Shown piece after piece: positions 53,872-63,269 of a stretch of DNA of 64,000 nucleotides; the first letter of the stretch is position 1, and the number at the start of each line of letters is the position of its first letter. Source of the DNA: Acidobacteriota bacterium (GTDB lineage Bacteria; Acidobacteriota; Terriglobia; Terriglobales; Acidobacteriaceae); assembly GCA_021846985.1 (NCBI GenBank), contig JAJZVX010000005.1, positions 62,001 to 126,000 of the forward strand, written 5' to 3'. Made by a program: the position numbers and the translations under genes. The notes below the pieces were generated by a model. It did no database searches, was not told the origin of the DNA, and worked only from the letters and a program-made list of their open reading frames with translations.

Positions 53872-54980
53872 GCGCAACCTTGCGCCGGGCGGCCGGCTGT
53901 GTGATGGTGGTGGGGCTGGGAGGCGCGGAACTCACCGGCCTTGAGCGCGCATGGCTGCGCCTGGTGCGCCCCGCGGGCATCATTCTCTTCCGGCGCAATA
54001 TCGTCGAGGCGGCACAGACGCGCGCCCTGCTCATGCAGGCCGCAAGTCTTTGCGCCGCCAGCAGCCTGCGTTGCGTCGATCTGGAAGGCGGCCCGGTGGA
54101 CCGGCTGCGCGATGCCCTCGCGCCCATGCCTTCCGCGCAAGCTGTTGCCCAGGCGGCGCGCTGTTCAGGCAAAGGCCGCCTGGCCCGCCAGAACGGCGAA
54201 CTGATTGCGCAGTCCGTGCTGGCCTTCGGCTTCAACACCACCCTCGCTCCGGTGCTCGATCTCGCGCTGCCCGCATCGGCTGAAGTTCTGGGCGCGCGCG
54301 CAGCCGCGGCCCATGCTGAGGGTGTGATCGCCTACGCGCGCGCCTTTCTTGCCGGGCTGGGGGCCCACGGCGTGGCGGGCTGCGGCAAGCATTTCCCGGG
54401 GCTGGGCGGAGGAACGCGCGACTCGCACAAAGAAACGCCAGCGATCGCGCGCGCCTGGCCCGAGCTTTGGCGTCAGGATCTCGCGCCTTATCGCGCCTTG
54501 CGCGGCGAACTGCCCATGGTGATGGTGAATCACGCCGCCTATCCCGCCACGCCGGGCAAGAACCGGCCCGCCAGCGTCTCGTCCTTCTGGATCGCGACGG
54601 TGCTGCGCAGACGCATCGGCTACCGCGGCCTTGTCTTCTCCGACGATCTGGAGATGGGCGGCATCCTCAAGCGCATGCCCATCGAAGAAGCTGCCGTCGC
54701 GGCCCTGCGCGCGGGCATGGACCTGATCGAGATCTGCCACAGCCCCGAGTTGATCCTGCGCGCCTTCGAAGCGCTGATCGCGGAGGGCGAGCGCTCGGCA
54801 GCCTTCCGGAAACTGCTCGAGGCCCGCGCGCGCCGCACAGCACAGCAGCGCGGCCGGCTCTTCGGCGGCTCCGTTGCGCGGCCTCTCGCACCAAAGCAGT
54901 TTGAAGCCTTGCGCGCCCGCGTTCTGCGCTTTGGCGAAGCGGTCGCAAAGGCCCAGCCCACAGAGGCGCGGCCCGCATGA
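53868..54980 (+). CDS. nagZ: beta-N-acetylhexosaminidase NagZ (GH3)
   Basis: A 370-aa cytoplasmic family-3 glycosidase that removes GlcNAc from 1,6-anhydro-muropeptides. The KHFPGLGGGTRDSH motif carries the general acid His loop of NagZ; the nucleophile Asp is in FSDDLEMGG. The substrate strip reads DLEGGPVDRL, with Pro where most NagZ have Arg (GGRVQR). It overlaps mutS by four bases at the 5' end and anmK by four at the 3' end, so the product is made with the next recycling enzyme. Confidence 0.9.
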   Translation: MSATLRRAAGCVMVVGLGGAELTGLERAWLRLVRPAGIILFRRNIVEAAQTRALLMQAASLCAASSLRCVDLEGGPVDRLRDALAPMPSAQAVAQAARCSGKGRLARQNGELIAQSVLAFGFNTTLAPVLDLALPASAEVLGARAAAAHAEGVIAYARAFLAGLGAHGVAGCGKHFPGLGGGTRDSHKETPAIARAWPELWRQDLAPYRALRGELPMVMVNHAAYPATPGKNRPASVSSFWIATVLRRRIGYRGLVFSDDLEMGGILKRMPIEEAAVAALRAGMDLIEICHSPELILRAFEALIAEGERSAAFRKLLEARARRTAQQRGRLFGGSVARPLAPKQFEALRARVLRFGEAVAKAQPTEARPA

Positions 54981-56146
54981 ACGCAAAGACCATGGTCGTG
55001 GCGGGCGTCATGAGCGGCACCTCGGCCGACGGCATTGACGTGGCCCTGGTGCGGATTGCGCCCGGCACTACCAGGCCGCGGCTGACTCTCCTGGCTCATG
55101 AGGGCTTCCGCTTCCCGGCCGCGCTGCGCCGCGCCTTGCTGGTAGCCATGAATGCCGGCGCCACTTCGACGGCGGAGCTGGCCCGGCTCAACTGGCGCCT
55201 GGGCATTGCCTATGCGGAGGCCGTCGCGGCAACCATCCAGCGGCATCCCATGCGCGTCGAGCTGATCGGATGTCACGGCCAGACGCTCTATCATCAGCCC
55301 CGCGCCGCGGCTTATGCGGGACGCGCCTTCGCCTGCACCTGGCAGGCCGGCGAAGCGCAGGCCATCACTGCCGCGCTCAGCATTCCCGTGGTTTCCAACT
55401 TCCGCCCCGCCGATATGGCGGCCGGCGGCCAGGGTGCCCCCCTGGTGCCCCTGCTCGATTACGTTCTCTTTGCGCACAACAAGCGCGGGCGCGTGCTCCA
55501 GAACATCGGCGGCATCGCCAACCTCACGGCCATTCCCGCCGCGGCCGCCCCCGCGCAGGTCATCGCCTTTGACACCGGCCCCGGCAATATGGTGATCGAC
55601 GCGCTGGCGCAAGCGCTGCTTGGCCGGCCCTTTGATCGCAACGGCGACGCGGCCGCCGCAGGCGTGGTGCTGCGTCCGGTTCTCGCCCAGGCCCTGCGCA
55701 ATCCCTACTTCCGCCTCCGGCCGCCGCGCACTGCGGGGCGCGAGCAGTTTGGCCGCGAGTACGCCGCCCGTTTTTTGAGCGCCTGCCGGCGCCGCAGCCA
55801 ACGGCCCCAGGACGCTCTGGCCACCGCGACGGCGCTGACCGCCGAAACCATCGCGGCCAGCTATCGCCGCTTCGTCCATCGCGCGATGAAGAGCGGGGGC
55901 GTGGATTACATCGTCTCCGGCGGCGGCGCGCGCAACAGCACCTTGATGGCCATGCTGGCGCAGCGGCTGGAACCGCTGGGATGCGGTCTCGCCACCAGCG
56001 AAGACTTCGGCCTGCCCGCGCAGGCCAAGGAGGCCGCTGCCTTTGCTCTGCTCGCGTGGCAAACCTGGCATCGGCTCCCGGGCAATCTGCCCGCCGCCAC
56101 CGGCGCCGCTCGTCCCGCCATTCTCGGGCAGGTGACCTATGCATAG
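54977..56146 (+). CDS. anmK: anhydro-N-acetylmuramic acid kinase
   Basis: A 389-aa kinase that hydrolyses and phosphorylates 1,6-anhydroMurNAc to MurNAc 6-phosphate, returning cell-wall sugar to metabolism. The family start GVMSGTSADGIDVALVRI, the sugar-contacting QNIGGIANLT, DTGPGNMVIDAL and the C-terminal VSGGGARN are all present. It overlaps nagZ (ATGA) and the next gene by eight bases. It acts directly after NagZ in the recycling pathway. Confidence 0.95.
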   Translation: MNAKTMVVAGVMSGTSADGIDVALVRIAPGTTRPRLTLLAHEGFRFPAALRRALLVAMNAGATSTAELARLNWRLGIAYAEAVAATIQRHPMRVELIGCHGQTLYHQPRAAAYAGRAFACTWQAGEAQAITAALSIPVVSNFRPADMAAGGQGAPLVPLLDYVLFAHNKRGRVLQNIGGIANLTAIPAAAAPAQVIAFDTGPGNMVIDALAQALLGRPFDRNGDAAAAGVVLRPVLAQALRNPYFRLRPPRTAGREQFGREYAARFLSACRRRSQRPQDALATATALTAETIAASYRRFVHRAMKSGGVDYIVSGGGARNSTLMAMLAQRLEPLGCGLATSEDFGLPAQAKEAAAFALLAWQTWHRLPGNLPAATGAARPAILGQVTYA

Positions 56147-57653
56147 GTTGTTCATGGTTGCTTTGCTGCTGATGCTCGCCGGCTGCCACGGCTCGCCCCG
56201 CGATCCGCACACGGTGGTCTTTCTCATCGAGAGCAGCCCCGCCAATCTCGATCCGCGCATCGGCACCGACGGCCAGTCGGAGCACATCGACGAGCTGCTC
56301 TTCGATGGTCTCGTGGCCCACGACGCGAGCTTTGGCTTTACGCCGGCGCTTGCCCAAAGTTGGGAGCAGCCGGACCCGCTTACGCTCGTCTTTCATCTGC
56401 GCAAGGGCGTTCGTTTCCACGACGGCCGCTTGCTGACCGCGCGCGACGTGGCCTGGACCATCGACTCCATGCGCACCGGCAAAGTGATTTCGCCCAAGGC
56501 CGCCGCCTATGCCGCGGTGGACAGCATCCAGGCTCCCGGCCCGCAAACGGTGGTCTTCCATCTCAAGCACCCCGACAACTTCCTGCTCTCCAATCTCTCC
56601 ACCGGCGCCATCGGCATTGTGCCCTGCGGCAGCGGACGCGACTTCTGGCGGCATCCGGTCGGCACCGGACCGTTTCGCTTTGTGAGCCAGCAAATCGATC
56701 AGGATGTAGTCGTCGAGCGCAATCCCCTCAGCTGGTCGGTTTTGCCTCGCATTCAGCGCGTGCGCTTTGCCGTGGTGCCGGACGCGATTACAGAGTCGCT
56801 GGAGTTGGAGAAAGGCTCCGCGGACGTGGCCATCAATTCCCTGCCCATGGATACGCTGCCGGTTCTGGCGCAGAGATCGAATCTGCAGGTGGCCGCTACG
56901 CCAGGAACGCAGATTCAGTACCTGGCTTTCAACGTGCGCGACCCGCTGCTGAAGGATGTGCGTGTCCGCCAGGCCATCGCCTGTGCCATTGACCGCGATC
57001 TGCTCATCCGCACCTTGCTGCGCGGCCACGCGCGCCCCGCCGTCAGTCTGCTGCCTCCCACCCATTGGGCCTTCACCAGCAACGTGGCCCGCTACGACTA
57101 CGACCCCGCGCGCTCGGCCGCGCTTCTTGGCCAGGCCGGTTACAAGCCGGGACCCGGTGGCGTGCGTTTCCACCTCACCATGAAGACCAGCAGCGACGCC
57201 GGCACGCGCCTGCTCGCGGCTGTCCTGCAGCAGCAACTGGCCAAAGCCGGAATCGCCCTCGATCTGCGCAGCTACGAGTTCGCCACCTTCTACTCTGACG
57301 TCACGCGCGGCGCCTTTCAGATGTACTCGCTGCGCTGGATCGGCGGCAACGAGCAGCCCAGCATCTTCGACTACGCCTTCGCCACGCGCAGCTTTCCCCC
57401 CCAAGGCGGCAACCGCGGCCACTACTCGAACGCGCGGCTGGATGCGCTGCTCGACGACGCGGACCGCGGCAGCGACACCGCGCGGCAGCGCGCCGATTAC
57501 GTCGAAGTGCAGCAAATCCTGGCCCGCGATCTGCCCGCCTTCAACCTCTGGTATCTCGACACCATCGTCGTGCACAACCGCCGGCTCACGCGCGTCAACC
57601 CCACGCCGTCGGGCAGCTATACCTTCCTCGAAACCGTCGATCTCGCGCGCTGA
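56139..57653 (+). CDS. oligopeptide-binding lipoprotein (SBP family 5)
   Basis: A 504-aa periplasmic substrate-binding protein of the OppA/DppA type. A lipoprotein signal ends in LAGC (Cys16), so it is lipid-anchored. Family blocks: SSPANLDPRIGTDGQS, FHLRKGVRFHDGR, RQAIACAIDRDLLIRTL, and the C-terminal FNLWYLDTIVVHN. Co-translation with nagZ and anmK makes murein peptide uptake (MppA-like) the best guess; di- or oligopeptides in general cannot be excluded. No permease or ATPase genes follow here. Confidence 0.88.
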   Translation: MHRLFMVALLLMLAGCHGSPRDPHTVVFLIESSPANLDPRIGTDGQSEHIDELLFDGLVAHDASFGFTPALAQSWEQPDPLTLVFHLRKGVRFHDGRLLTARDVAWTIDSMRTGKVISPKAAAYAAVDSIQAPGPQTVVFHLKHPDNFLLSNLSTGAIGIVPCGSGRDFWRHPVGTGPFRFVSQQIDQDVVVERNPLSWSVLPRIQRVRFAVVPDAITESLELEKGSADVAINSLPMDTLPVLAQRSNLQVAATPGTQIQYLAFNVRDPLLKDVRVRQAIACAIDRDLLIRTLLRGHARPAVSLLPPTHWAFTSNVARYDYDPARSAALLGQAGYKPGPGGVRFHLTMKTSSDAGTRLLAAVLQQQLAKAGIALDLRSYEFATFYSDVTRGAFQMYSLRWIGGNEQPSIFDYAFATRSFPPQGGNRGHYSNARLDALLDDADRGSDTARQRADYVEVQQILARDLPAFNLWYLDTIVVHNRRLTRVNPTPSGSYTFLETVDLAR

Positions 57654-57868
57654 TCGCCGTTCGTCTTCATTGATCCTTAAGACAACCTTAAGAAATCCCC
57701 GCTCAATCCGCATGGATTGAGATATCCGGTGTGTCCGTGCACTTCTGTCTTACGCAATGCCGCACATTCAAAATCCTCTCAACCTTTTGAACCATTCTCT
57801 CGTCTACCGCTGTAGAAGTCACAGGCAGCGCCAACCGGTGCACAAATACATTCCTGGATGACTGGTAC
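57654..57868 (+). promoter_or_regulatory. regulatory region before the DUF5666-TonB receptor genes
   Basis: CTTAAG occurs twice, at 57676-57681 and 57687-57692, centred exactly 11 bases apart. One helical turn is typical of OmpR/PhoB-type response-regulator sites. A perfect small hairpin, TCAATCC-GCAT-GGATTGA, follows at 57702-57719. The region is more AT-rich than its surroundings. The hairpin may instead end the preceding transcript. Confidence 0.4.
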
Positions 57869-59032
57869 ATGAATAGGACAATGAAGATTCGGTTTCTGAC
57901 TTTCGTGCAAGTGGCTCTCTTTATCGTGTGTCTGGCGGCCGCGCCCCTGCTCGGCGCACAAGAGCCCGTGAGGTTTATCGGCACCATCACTGCCATCGAA
58001 GGTTCCACCATCACCGTAAAGACCGACGCCGATGGGGAACATCGCTTCGAAGTTCCCGCCACCGCGCAGATCCGCCGCGTTTCTCCGGGGCAGAAGAACC
58101 TCAGCGCCGCGCAAACCATCCCGGTCGGCAGCCTGGCCACGGGTGACCGTGTCCTGGTCAAGCTGGCCCCCGAGACGCTTAAAACCACGCCCCGCGCCCT
58201 GGAAGTGATTGCCATCAAAGAGGCCGACATCGAGCTCGAGCACCAGAAGCAACGCGAAGACTGGCAGCGCCACGGCGTCGGCGGACTGGTCAAGAGCGTG
58301 GACACGGCCTCCGGAACAATTCTGCTGAGTAGCGGCTTTGGGCCTACAGCCAGAACCGTCACGGTGCATGTCACCACGGCAACCGTTCTCAAACGCTATG
58401 CGCCGGCTTCCGTGCAATACAAAGCAGCGCTGCCCGCTCCCCTTTCTGCCATTCACCCCGGAGATCAGTTGCGCGCCCGTGGACCGAAGAACACGGACGG
58501 CAGCGAAATCCAGGCGGAGGAAGTCGTTTCAGGTTCCTTCCGCAACATCTCCGGCGTCATCACTTCGCTCGATGCGTCAACTTCCACGATGGAGCTGAAG
58601 GATCTCCTCACCAAGAAACCTGTCGCCGTGCACGTCATGCCGGAGACGCAGATGCGGCGGGTGCCGGAAACCGTGGCGCGCGTGCTCGCGGCACGGCTCA
58701 AAGGCGCTTCCGCCGGAACGGCTGAACACGCTGCGCCGGCCGCGGCAAACGGCGCCGAGATGCGCGCCAACGGCTTCCGGCAGTGGGGCGGCCAGGGGGC
58801 CGGTGCTGGCGGCGATCCGCAGCAAATGCTCAACGGTCTCTCCGCCATTCCTTTCGGCGATATCAAGAAAGGCGAAGCGGTCATGCTGGTCGCCACCGAT
58901 GGCAAGACCGGCGTCACGGCCATCACCCTTCTGGTCGGCGTTGAGCCGCTGCTCGAATCGCCTGCCGCCAGCCAGAATCTGCTCACCAATTGGAGTCTGG
59001 GATCAGGCTCGGAAGATGCGGCCGCTCAATAG
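57869..59032 (+). CDS. exported DUF5666-like protein
   Basis: A 387-aa exported protein. A signal peptide (to about residue 30, ending LLGAQ) precedes repeated small beta domains of the DUF5666/OB-like kind: GTITAIEGSTITVKTD, then VPVGSLATGDRVLVK, later GVITSLDASTSTMELKD. A Gly/Ala/Gln-rich segment (about 300-320) precedes a last strand set. Function is unknown. Two possible ATGs (57869, 57881); neither has a strong ribosome-binding site. The TonB-dependent receptor follows 37 bases later, so this protein may assist that receptor in the periplasm. Confidence 0.78.
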   Translation: MNRTMKIRFLTFVQVALFIVCLAAAPLLGAQEPVRFIGTITAIEGSTITVKTDADGEHRFEVPATAQIRRVSPGQKNLSAAQTIPVGSLATGDRVLVKLAPETLKTTPRALEVIAIKEADIELEHQKQREDWQRHGVGGLVKSVDTASGTILLSSGFGPTARTVTVHVTTATVLKRYAPASVQYKAALPAPLSAIHPGDQLRARGPKNTDGSEIQAEEVVSGSFRNISGVITSLDASTSTMELKDLLTKKPVAVHVMPETQMRRVPETVARVLAARLKGASAGTAEHAAPAAANGAEMRANGFRQWGGQGAGAGGDPQQMLNGLSAIPFGDIKKGEAVMLVATDGKTGVTAITLLVGVEPLLESPAASQNLLTNWSLGSGSEDAAAQ

Positions 59033-59069
59033 CTGCCAACCAAAGCACTTCGAAAACTGCGAGGGATGC

Positions 59070-62063
59070 GTGTACGCGAAACTGCACTACTTTATCCATT
59101 TTGTGGTGGCTCTGGCGATCTTCGCAGCCAGCCTGGCCGTGGGACACTCTCAAACGCCCGCGCCGGCACTGACCGGCACGCTCCACGGCCACATCGCCGA
59201 CCCCACTGGCGCGCTGCTCCCCGGAGCCAAAATCACCGTCGCCACCCAGGCCGGAGCCTATGTGACCTCCGTAGAGTCCGATGCCTCCGGAAGCTACGCC
59301 GTCAAAGGATTGGCCCCGGGTAGCTACGTGATCCAGGCCACGGTCGAGGGCTTTGCCCCCTTCGTCTCCCAGCCCATCCTGCTCGCCTCCGGCCAGATCA
59401 TGCGCGTGGATCTCTCCATGGCCATCGCCACTGAGCAGCAGAGCGTGGTCGTCACGGACGAGTCCCCTACCGTCAGCGTGGAAGCAGGCGAAAATGCCAA
59501 CGCCGTGGTTTTGAAGGGCAAGGATCTCGACGCGTTGTCCGACGATCCCGACGAGCTGGAAAATGAGCTCATGGCGCTGGCCGGACCCTCGGCCGGGCCC
59601 AACGGCGGACAGATTTACATTGATGGATTCAGCGGCGGCGAGTTGCCCCCCAAGTCAGCCATCCGCGAGATACGCATCAACCAGAATCCCTTCTCCGCCG
59701 AATACGACCGGATCGGCTACGGGCGCATCGAAATCTTCACCAAGCCCGGGACCGACAAACTCCATGGCCACTTCTTCCTCATGGGCAACGACAAAGCCTT
59801 CAACACCGGCAACCCCTTCACCAGCACCATCCCGTCCTACTACAGCTACCAGTTTCACGGCACCGTCGAAGATGCGCTAACCAAAAACTCCTCCTTCTTT
59901 CTCAGCGCCGAGCAGCGCAACATCGAGAGTGTGAATGCGTGGCGCATCTTCAACGCCGTGCTCGACGATGGCACTTCGGGATACGTCAACTATCCCGACT
60001 ACGGCGTCAACCTTCTCAACCGGCGCATCCGCGACAACGTCTCAGCGCGAGTGGACTGGCAACTGGGCCAAAAGAACACGCTCACGGTGCGCTACGGCTT
60101 CTGGTCCGAGGCCGAGCGCGGCGACCTGAACTCCGGCTATCTACCCACGGCCTCCACGCACGAGTCGAATACCGATCACACCGTGCAGGCGAGCGATACC
60201 ATCATCCTCAGCGATCACGTCATCAACGAGACGCGCTTCCAGTTCGAACGCAACAACGAAAACCACTATCCCGACTCCATTGACCGCAGCATCATGGTGC
60301 AAGGCGACTTCACCGGAGGCGGGTTCCCCGGACAGGTTTACCGCGACCACACCACCAATCTCGAGTTCTGGAACATCACAACCATGAGTCACGGTGGCCA
60401 TTCCATCGAGCTGGGCACGCGCATGCGCGACTCCCGCGACGCCAATCTCACCACTTCGAACTTCAACGGCATGTTCATCTTCGATTCGTACGACAAGTAT
60501 CTGAACATGGCCAACGGACTGGCGGCCGGAACGCCCTTCGATCAACTCGTCAGCGAGGGCTACGGGCCCACCACGGCCACTTACACCACAGGCTCGCAAT
60601 CAACGCTGGCCAACATGTTCGATATCGCCCTCTTTGCGCAGGACGACTGGAGGGTGAGCCCACGCTTCACGTTCTCCAGCGGCATCCGCTGGGAAGCGCA
60701 AAACCACGTCGCCGATCACAACGACTGGGCGCCCCGCTTTTCGCTCGCCTACGCCCTCGACGGCGGCAAGGACCGGAAGAAAACCAAAACCGTGCTGCGC
60801 GCGGGCTACGGCTTCTTCTACAGCAGGTTCCACACCACCAATCTGCTCACCATCAACCGGTCGCACATTCAACAACAAGTTGTGCTCAACAATCCGCTCT
60901 GCAGTGCAACGGCATCCACGCTCACCGGCATCGACATGACCACCTGCACCAGCAGCGCCGGATCCTCTAGCAACACAAACCCCGTACAATACGAAGTCGA
61001 TCCGAATTACCGCTCCCCGTACATCGGACAGGCCGCGGTCAGCATCGAACGGCAAATCGTGCCCGGCACCAGCGTAACCGCCACCTACCTGCGCTCCTTC
61101 GGCGCCCACCAAATGGTCACCCGCAACGCCAACCAGGCCGAGGGAGGCACGCCGCAAAACAACTCCGGCAGCTACCTCTACGAGTACTATCCGGAAGCGG
61201 TCTTCAAGGAAAACCAGCTGATCGTGAGCTTCAATGGAAAATTGAGCAAGAACATGCAGATCATGGGCTCCTACACGCTGGCCGCCGCCAACAGCAACGG
61301 CGGCGGGGGCAGCGACGCCTCCAATGCCTACAACCTCGACCAGGACTATGGACGCGCCATCTTTGTCTCGCGCAACATGCTCTTCATGATGGGCGCCTAC
61401 AACGGCCCCTGGGGCATTCGCTTCAATCCTTTCCTGGTTACCTTCTCCGGAAAACCCTACAACGTGACCCTGCCCACCGACCCGCTGAACAACTTCTTTA
61501 ACCAGCGCCCGGCCTACGGCACCGCCAACGATTGCGCATCGAGCACGGGCCGGTATGTATCCACCTCGTTGGGATGCTTCGATACGCAGCCCGCCTACGG
61601 CTCGCAGTTGGTCCCCATCAACCTGGGTAACAGTCCCGCTTCCGTGGCCTTCAACCTGCGCATCAGCCGCGCCATCGGCCTCGGACCCAAATTGCAGCCC
61701 AATGCGGGCCCCCAGGGCGGACCTCCAGGCGGCCCCCGTGGCGGTCCCCGCGGTGGCCGCGGCCCGGGAGGCGGCCTTGGACCCGGAGGCCTGAGTGGCG
61801 GCGGTGGTCCTCCGCCCGGCATGTTCTCCGGCGGACCCATCAACCGGAAATACTCGCTGAACTTTACCGTCCAGGCGCTCAACATCTTCAACGACATCAA
61901 CTACGGAACCCCGGTCGGCATGCTCACGCCTACGGTCAACCCAACCACCGGAGCGGTTACGCCCGGCAGCCAGTTCGGGAAATCCGCCAATCTGGCCGGC
62001 GGCATCTTCTCCACCGGTTCGGCGGCCCGCCGCATCTTTGCCCAGGTCGTGTTTTCCTTCTGA
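59070..62063 (+). CDS. TonB-dependent receptor with carboxypeptidase-regulatory-like domain
   Basis: A 997-aa outer-membrane receptor. A signal peptide (to about residue 28) precedes a carboxypeptidase-regulatory-like domain (GHIADPTGALLPGAKITV, about 38-115), then a plug domain (YIDGFSGGELPPKSAIREI) and a 22-strand barrel ending in FAQVVFSF, with the terminal Phe required for insertion. This Oar-like architecture is typical of acidobacteria. A 40-residue Gly/Pro/Arg-rich loop sits near residues 875-915 (GGPPGGPRGGPRGGRGP). The ligand is unknown. The start is GTG at 59070, with GAGGG four bases upstream and an immediate signal peptide. Confidence 0.9.
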   Translation: MYAKLHYFIHFVVALAIFAASLAVGHSQTPAPALTGTLHGHIADPTGALLPGAKITVATQAGAYVTSVESDASGSYAVKGLAPGSYVIQATVEGFAPFVSQPILLASGQIMRVDLSMAIATEQQSVVVTDESPTVSVEAGENANAVVLKGKDLDALSDDPDELENELMALAGPSAGPNGGQIYIDGFSGGELPPKSAIREIRINQNPFSAEYDRIGYGRIEIFTKPGTDKLHGHFFLMGNDKAFNTGNPFTSTIPSYYSYQFHGTVEDALTKNSSFFLSAEQRNIESVNAWRIFNAVLDDGTSGYVNYPDYGVNLLNRRIRDNVSARVDWQLGQKNTLTVRYGFWSEAERGDLNSGYLPTASTHESNTDHTVQASDTIILSDHVINETRFQFERNNENHYPDSIDRSIMVQGDFTGGGFPGQVYRDHTTNLEFWNITTMSHGGHSIELGTRMRDSRDANLTTSNFNGMFIFDSYDKYLNMANGLAAGTPFDQLVSEGYGPTTATYTTGSQSTLANMFDIALFAQDDWRVSPRFTFSSGIRWEAQNHVADHNDWAPRFSLAYALDGGKDRKKTKTVLRAGYGFFYSRFHTTNLLTINRSHIQQQVVLNNPLCSATASTLTGIDMTTCTSSAGSSSNTNPVQYEVDPNYRSPYIGQAAVSIERQIVPGTSVTATYLRSFGAHQMVTRNANQAEGGTPQNNSGSYLYEYYPEAVFKENQLIVSFNGKLSKNMQIMGSYTLAAANSNGGGGSDASNAYNLDQDYGRAIFVSRNMLFMMGAYNGPWGIRFNPFLVTFSGKPYNVTLPTDPLNNFFNQRPAYGTANDCASSTGRYVSTSLGCFDTQPAYGSQLVPINLGNSPASVAFNLRISRAIGLGPKLQPNAGPQGGPPGGPRGGPRGGRGPGGGLGPGGLSGGGGPPPGMFSGGPINRKYSLNFTVQALNIFNDINYGTPVGMLTPTVNPTTGAVTPGSQFGKSANLAGGIFSTGSAARRIFAQVVFSF

Positions 62064-62079
62064 ACCCTGACTCCGCCAG

Positions 62080-62116
62080 GCAAAAAGGCCGGGAATCTCT
62101 CCACCGGCCTTTTTGC
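62080..62116. terminator. bidirectional terminator
   Basis: GCAAAAAGGCCGG and CCGGCCTTTTTGC form a perfect 13-bp stem with an 11-base loop. The A5 and T5 tracts serve both strands. It lies between the converging TonB-receptor and glycosyltransferase genes. Confidence 0.9.
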
Positions 62117-62122
62117 ATCCCG

Positions 62123-63217
62123 TCACCGGCCCGCCGCTATCTCCCCATAGAGCGCTTCCCACTCGTCGCACTTGGCGTCGATGCTGAATGTGCGCAGTAC
62201 GCGTTCGCGCGCAGCCCGTCCCAGGGCCTGCCTCTGCTCCGGATGCTGCCGCATCGCCTCCAGCATGGCGGAGGCAAGCGCTTCGGCGGAACGCGCCGGC
62301 GCCAGCCACCCGCTTTCTCCCAGCAGTTCGCGCACGCTGCCCACGTCCGTGGCCACCACCGTCTTTTCCATCGCCATGGCCTCGGCAACGGCCAGCGGCA
62401 TGCCCTCCCACGCCGAGCCCAGAACAAATCCGTCTGCGCCATCGAGCAGCGCCGGCATCGCGCGCCGCAAACCGAGCCAGCGAATCGAGCCGGCCAGCCC
62501 CAACTCAACTGACAGGGCATGAAGCGCAGCCCCATCGCCGCCGCCGGCAATCCACAGCCGCGCCTCCGGGAAGGCATCCAGCACCCTCCGAAAGGCGCGC
62601 AGCAAGTTGGGATAATCCTTTGCCGGCGCCAGCCGGCCGGCGGTCAGCCACACAAACGCATCGCCGGCCTGCATGGCCTCTCTTGTCGCCTTCCGGCGCT
62701 CGCCGCACGGCGCAAATTCCTTGGGGTCGACCCCGTTGCCCATCGTCACGCTTCGTCGCGCGGAAACTGCCTTCAGACACACAAAACGAGCCAGAACAGC
62801 GTTGCCCACCAGCGCGGTGCGGCAAGCCAGTCGATCTGTCAACCGGTAGGCAAGCATGCGCGGCCAGCCGCCTTCCCACATGTTGTGAATCGATGACACA
62901 ACCGCTACCCGCGGGTCCAGAATCTTCAGCACGCGCGTAAAAACATTTGCATGAAAGGAGTGGCTATGCGCCACGTCGGGACGAAATTCCCTGAAAAAGC
63001 GCCGTCCGCGGCGCAGAGCCGCCCAAAAGCTTGCGGGACTCTTGCGCATCCCCAGATAGACCACCCTCAGCGCAGTGACGCACTCTTCGTCCGCCTGCGG
63101 CTGCAGAACCAGAATCGCAACCGTGTGACCGCGCTCGGCCATCTTCGCGGCCAGCGCCAGCGCCTGGCGTTCCGCGCCTCCCACGCCCAGCGATGTGAGC
63201 ACGTACGCAATCCGCAT
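62123..63217 (-). CDS. glycosyltransferase family 4
   Basis: A 364-aa GT-B fold sugar transferase. The N-terminal acceptor domain opens LTSLGVGGAERQALALA with the Gly-rich GGAE motif; HSHSFHANVF and SSIHNMWEGG follow. The C-terminal donor domain has AGRLAPAKDYPNLLRAF and the EX7E motif in SAWEGMPLAVAEAMA. It would transfer a sugar from a nucleotide donor to a lipid-linked glycan in the cytoplasm; the sugar is not known. The ATG at 63217 is preferred to a GTG two codons earlier. No other polysaccharide genes adjoin it here. Confidence 0.92.
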   Translation of the reverse strand: MRIAYVLTSLGVGGAERQALALAAKMAERGHTVAILVLQPQADEECVTALRVVYLGMRKSPASFWAALRRGRRFFREFRPDVAHSHSFHANVFTRVLKILDPRVAVVSSIHNMWEGGWPRMLAYRLTDRLACRTALVGNAVLARFVCLKAVSARRSVTMGNGVDPKEFAPCGERRKATREAMQAGDAFVWLTAGRLAPAKDYPNLLRAFRRVLDAFPEARLWIAGGGDGAALHALSVELGLAGSIRWLGLRRAMPALLDGADGFVLGSAWEGMPLAVAEAMAMEKTVVATDVGSVRELLGESGWLAPARSAEALASAMLEAMRQHPEQRQALGRAARERVLRTFSIDAKCDEWEALYGEIAAGR

Positions 63218-63269
63218 TCCCACCTGCTCTGCAGCGGAAACTCAAACCTCACGATCATATCGCGCGCGG

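Noticed and set aside
55560-57713. 717-codon antisense frame over anmK and the peptide-binding lipoprotein
   Set aside because: Antisense to two genes with clear motifs; Arg/Gly/Val-rich without domains.
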